Source: Camillea tinctor
Lineage: Eukaryota; Ascomycota; Sordariomycetes; Xylariales; Xylariaceae
Direction: 5' to 3'
Assembly (NCBI GenBank): GCA_022578605.1
Contig: MU394094.1
Location: 186,001-250,000, forward strand
Length of the DNA stretch: 64,000 nucleotides
The translations under genes and the position numbers were made by a program. Each line of letters opens with the position of its first letter. The stretch's first letter is position 1. A model generated the notes under the pieces. That model did no database searches. It saw nothing but the letters and a program-made list of their open reading frames with translations, and was not told the origin of the DNA. Below, piece after piece: positions 60,270-64,000 of this stretch.

Positions 60270-61778
60270 ATGGCATTCACCCCAAATTACAAGTATAAAA
60301 GAGCTCTGGATATGCAGAAACTCACGCGAAAAGAACGCCGGTTCGACGAGACCGAGCGTGAGCTACACGGCGTCTCCAAGGCTGTGTTCCCTATCACTTC
60401 TATAATAGGTGCTAAGGACAAGGCTTACGATGTCCTCTCTTACCTGGGCAAGAAGAATCCTCTACCGCGCAACGTCTCGGCCCAGGATACCGTCTGGCTG
60501 CTGGACAACACGGCCTACCGCAACGAGAAGACGGGCAGGTGGGAAGCCGAGCACATCGCCGCCACCTTCTCGCAGCACTCGTCGTGCACCGTCGTCGATG
60601 CTGTCGGATCCGTAGCCGACAGGCTCGACCTGGACGAGAGCGACCCCAGCTATCCGGCAATCGAGGAGAGGATACGACCGTTCCTGCAGGACATCAAGCC
60701 CGGCGCGCAAGTCAAGGTGCTCCACGGCGGACAGACACCCTTGAAGCTCGGCCCCGGGGGCCGCAACGGGATTAGCAACGATATCAAGAGACTACCCAGC
60801 AGCGACGGTGGCGCACTTCTGGTTCCATCGTTTGCCGAGGTTCCCAGGGGCGCCAATGGGCTACTCGAAATGAGAACGTTCTATGCTGAACCCGAGGGCT
60901 GGGGCGTTATTTCTGGTAATGATCGATCCTTTTTTCTTCTCCAACCCCCTGCCCCCTTTTCATCCGATCCTATTTTATCGCATGGGAATATCAGAGAGCC
61001 AGAAGCTAACCATGAGGATACTTGCTTGCCACATGTAGATATCGATGATACGATCAAGATCACTCAGACCAGCGACCCCATCGGTATCCTGCGCACGACC
61101 TTCGTCGACACGCCGCAGGTGTGCCCGGGCATGCCGCAGCTATATCGGCGCATTCAGACGGTGATCGAGGACTCGTCGCCGTGGTTCTACCTCTCGGCAT
61201 CGCCGTACAACCTATACCCCTTCCTGCGCGAGTTCCGGCAGCAGAACTACCCCCACGGCACCATCATCCTACGCGACTCGAGCTGGATGAGCTTGTCGGG
61301 CCTGCTGACGACCCTCACTCTCGGCACCGAAGACTACAAGGTCGACCGCATGCAGAAGATCCACTCGTGGCTCCCCAAGCGAAAGATGATATGTATTGGC
61401 GACTCGACGCAGTCGGATCCCGAGGCGTACGGTGAGATGTGAGTTTGCTGTCCCCCGCCTCTTTTTATCATTTTTTTCTATGTGTATATGAATAGATCGT
61501 ATTATTCACATACTATTTTTTTTTCTCTCCGACGATGCTAAGAGTAAAATTTCTAATGTTTCTTTTCTGGTGTTAGCTACCGCGAGTTCCCCGGCTGGGT
61601 CAAGCTCATCCTCATCCGCAAAGTAGAGGACATCGCGGTCATCGGCATCGAGGCCAAGAACGAACCCGAGAGGTTCGAGAAGGCGTTTGAGGGCGTGCCC
61701 CGCGATGCATGGCACGTGTTCACAGACCCAGCCGAGTGTGATAGGCTGGTTCAGAACGTGGTCGCCAAGTCTCCTTAG
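60270..61778 (+). CDS. App1-type phosphatidate phosphatase (DUF2183 domain)
   Basis: Three exons, 60270..60915, 61039..61438 and 61577..61778 (introns of 123 and 138 nt, donors GTAATG and GTGAGT), give 415 residues. Splicing at the first intron creates SDIDDTIK, the DxDxT phosphatase motif (Asp216, Asp218, Thr220). GILRTTFVDTP, WFYLSASPYNLYPFLREF and the last-exon block YREFPGWVKLILIRKVEDIAVIGIEAKN complete the APP1 catalytic domain. Yeast App1 dephosphorylates phosphatidate to diacylglycerol at cortical actin patches. This protein lacks the long Pro-rich tail of yeast App1 and belongs to the shorter fungal group. The chosen ATG has A at -3 and G at +4. An in-frame ATG at 60192 with T at -3 would add 26 basic, acid-free residues. 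Intron 1 is open and frame-preserving, so retention would still be translatable. Confidence 0.9.
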
Positions 61779-62519
61779 TCCTTGGTGTTGACGTGAAGTG
61801 CGGGGGGTTTCCCGCTTGAACTTTTTCTTCGTTTTCGAAATCGGACGAAGGAAACTAATGATCAAACGAACGAACTATCCTGTCTTTTGTCTTATTGTTG
61901 CTTTGTATAATAGTGGTCATGATGAGGCGTTTTGTAGGGAGGGAGTTGATTGGGAGGGTTAGTAGCATACGCGCGATCTAGACAAACCATAGCAATTGTT
62001 TTTGCTTGAAGGAACGTTACTATATTTTTATATTTTTTTTTCTTTCTTTCCCTCTCTCTTCCCTTGTCCGATGTTTTCCCTGTCTCTCTGTATGGTTTTT
62101 ATTCCGCTTTTTATCTTATTACTCGATACCCATAGGGAGGGGTAAAGCAGGGGGAAAGGGGCTACGGAGTATTCTCCATGTATTTCGGACATAACGTCAT
62201 TCGATCTTCCCGAGATGCAAAATGCCCCGCTTTGAATATACGGCACCTTCGGGTCGGACCTTACCTCGCTCAAATGTACTTAGGTACATATCTGCCTACT
62301 ACATAGTGTATTTACTGCATCTTACAAACCTCACCAATGTACTACATAAGATCTGACCTTAATCAAGGTTATGCTTATTATGATGACTAACATGGTACTA
62401 CTTCACCTAGGTACCTAGGTACAGTACCTACAATCCTTCTCCCCCTCTATCCGCCACCCCCGTCTTCTTCGCCTCTTCTTCCTCTTCCCCCTTTTCTCTT
62501 CTCCTCACTACTTGAGTCA
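61779..62519. other. Intergenic, no gene seen
   Basis: 3' flank of the App1-like gene and promoter of the GST gene. It contains overlapping TACCTAGGTA copies at 62405-62421 about 100 bp before the GST start, followed by a CT-rich leader. Confidence 0.6.
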
Positions 62520-63652
62520 ATGTTGGTGTGTAGAGCTCAGCCTTCCCTCCTCCACCATACCATTCGTCGTATACTACTACCTACCAGCACGAGATCAATT
62601 GCCTTCCTCACCAACACTTACACTAACAGTTCCTTCAATCCTAGCACTAACACTAACACCAATCCCAATAATCTTCCCTTCTCTACCCCCCACCACTACA
62701 CTACCATGTCGGCCCCCAAACGCCAAAAGTCCTCCAAGGACGTACCCTACGAGCTCATCTACTGGCCCAGCATCCCCGGCCGTGGCGAATACATCCGCCT
62801 CGCCCTTGAGGAGGCCGGGGCCCCCTACACCGACACAGCCCACATCGAAAAGGGCGTCGACACGGTGCTGGCCCAGGTCGCCGACTCCAACACCGGCGAC
62901 GACACCAACCCGCCCCCCTTGGCGCCTCCCATCCTGCGCCACGGCGATCTGATCATCAGCCAGACCTCCAACATTCTGATGTACCTCGCCCCGCGCCTGG
63001 GTCTCATCCCCGACGCGGACCAGGACCCGGACGCGCCCTGGAAGGTCAACGCGCTCGTGCTGACCGCCCTTGATGGCCTGAGCAACGAGGTGCACGACTG
63101 CCACCACCCCATCGCTTCGGGGCTGTACTACGAGGACCAGAAGGAGGAGAGCCTGCGGAGGACCAAGGACTTCGTGCAGAACCGGCTGCCCAAGTTTCTG
63201 GGCTACTTCGAGCGCGTGCTCCAGGGCAAGGCGAGCGGCGACGGACCATGGCTGTATGGCGGGACGTTGACGTACGCGGATTTGGTGCTGTTCCAGGTAT
63301 GTTCGTAATGCATTGTTCCGTGGGCATTAGTCGAGGGGATAATCAGAGAGAGAAAAGGGGAGGTGATGCGCTGTTGTGACAAAAGTTACTAACAAAATTA
63401 TAATCAAAGTGTATCGACGGCACCAAGTTCGCCTTCCGCAAGGCCATGACTACCGCCCAAGTGTCGGGCAAGTATGTCCACGTCTTCAAGCTGTACGACT
63501 CAGTCAAGGAGCGCCCGCGAATCAAGGAGTACCTCGCCAGCGAGCGGAGACAAGACTACTCCCTAGGCCTTTACAGGTGGTACCCCGAGCTCGACATCGA
63601 GGCCGAGGTTGTCGCCCCTGAAGGGTCGGAGGCTACGGGCGGGAAGGCTTGA
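62520..63652 (+). CDS. Glutathione S-transferase, possible dual-start
   Basis: Two exons, 62520..63296 and 63410..63652 (113-nt phase-0 intron, GTATGT donor, ACTAAC branch, AAAG acceptor), give 339 residues from the first ATG or 277 from the inner ATG at 62706. The inner form begins with a thioredoxin-like GST domain (YELIYWPSIPGRGEYIRLAL, then the SQTSNILMYLAPRLGL region). The helical C-terminal domain continues across the intron (TYADLVLFQCIDGTKFAF). GSTs conjugate glutathione to electrophiles or reduce peroxides; the substrate is unknown. The 62-residue extension contains no Asp or Glu, carries Arg at 5, 16, 17 and 25 and is Thr/Ser/Asn-rich, like a mitochondrial presequence. The outer ATG has T at -3, the inner one A, which favours leaky scanning. 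Alternatively the outer ATG is unused and the region is 5' UTR. Confidence 0.88.
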
Positions 63653-64000
63653 TTCCGTAAATAAGGCTCCTAGGCACTTGCTATCTAAGGTTTAAGTACC
63701 AGTAGATAGTAAGTAATAACATTAGGTAGTTGCCTATAAGTTGGCTAGGATACAAAGAGGGTAGACATGTGGGAGAGTAATTTCTCTCCCTCCCCTCTTC
63801 TCGAGATGTATCATATAGCTGCCTACCTAGGTTATATGCTATGCTAAGAAAAGAAAGTAATAAAGTGAAACATAATAAAGTAAGATTTAGCAACCCGCCC
63901 TATATTTATCATGTTTCCCTTATGTAGATGAGGTAGAGTATAGGTCTGTTGCAGTTGGCGTCTATGTCTTTTGCAGATATTTATTCTTCCCCGAATCGTT
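63653..64000. other. 3' flank of GST gene, no gene seen
   Basis: AT-rich sequence with TACCTA microrepeats. The window ends before another gene is recognisable. Confidence 0.6.

Noticed and set aside
1..64000. tRNA, rRNA, CRISPR and transposon genes
   Set aside because: A read for B-box-like GTTCGANTC sites gave no cloverleaf, and no spaced direct repeats, reverse transcriptase, transposase or long terminal repeats were seen. A tRNAscan-SE and RepeatMasker run would settle this.

Overview
The window is nuclear DNA of a filamentous ascomycete, most likely a Sordariomycete. The evidence is compact genes with short GT-AG introns and CTAAC/CTGAC-type branch sites, fungus-only families (Zn2Cys6 regulators, AA9-CBM1 polysaccharide monooxygenase, fungal rhodopsin-like receptor, PaxB-type terpene cyclase) and long AT-richer intergenic DNA full of ACCTA/TAGGT microrepeats. 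The species cannot be named from the sequence alone. Exon structures below were built by hand from splice consensus, frame continuity and family similarity. No alignment or transcript data were available.

Layout: 1-11 kb holds a two-exon PaxB/Pyr4-type membrane terpene cyclase (-) and a secreted AA9 monooxygenase with a C-terminal CBM1 (-). 11-15.5 kb holds a membrane-anchored double-psi beta-barrel (expansin/RlpA-like) protein (+) and a seven-helix fungal rhodopsin-family receptor (-). 15.5-23.3 kb is a gene desert whose only recognisable content is the wreck of a multi-spanning membrane protein gene near 21 kb. 23.3-25.6 kb is a C2H2 zinc-finger protein (-). After another 5 kb desert come Yos9/OS-9 (+, ER quality control), a MAL-activator-like Zn2Cys6 factor (+), a Cnn_1N-motif protein (+) and the CLN3/battenin homologue Btn1 (+). 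Btn1 converges with a second large Zn2Cys6 factor (-). 53.9-57.3 kb carries an HhH-GPD DNA glycosylase (-) and an acyl-CoA:6-APA acyltransferase-like (C45) Ntn hydrolase (-). The window closes with an App1-type phosphatidate phosphatase (+) and a glutathione S-transferase (+).

The genes do not form an obvious pathway. The terpene cyclase has no prenyltransferase, epoxidase or polyketide synthase beside it, and the acyltransferase-like gene has no NRPS beside it, so no biosynthetic cluster is claimed. The most interesting patterns are: (1) three genes (DNA glycosylase, App1-like phosphatase, GST) that each have an in-frame upstream ATG with a weak T at -3, an acidic-residue-free Arg/Lys-bearing N-terminal extension, and then a second ATG with A at -3, as expected for leaky-scanning mitochondrial/cytosolic isoform pairs; (2) a 123-nt stop-free, frame-preserving intron directly before the DxDxT active site of the phosphatase; (3) an unusually long spacer in one zinc cluster; and (4) heavy over-representation of the palindrome TACCTAGGTA outside coding DNA.
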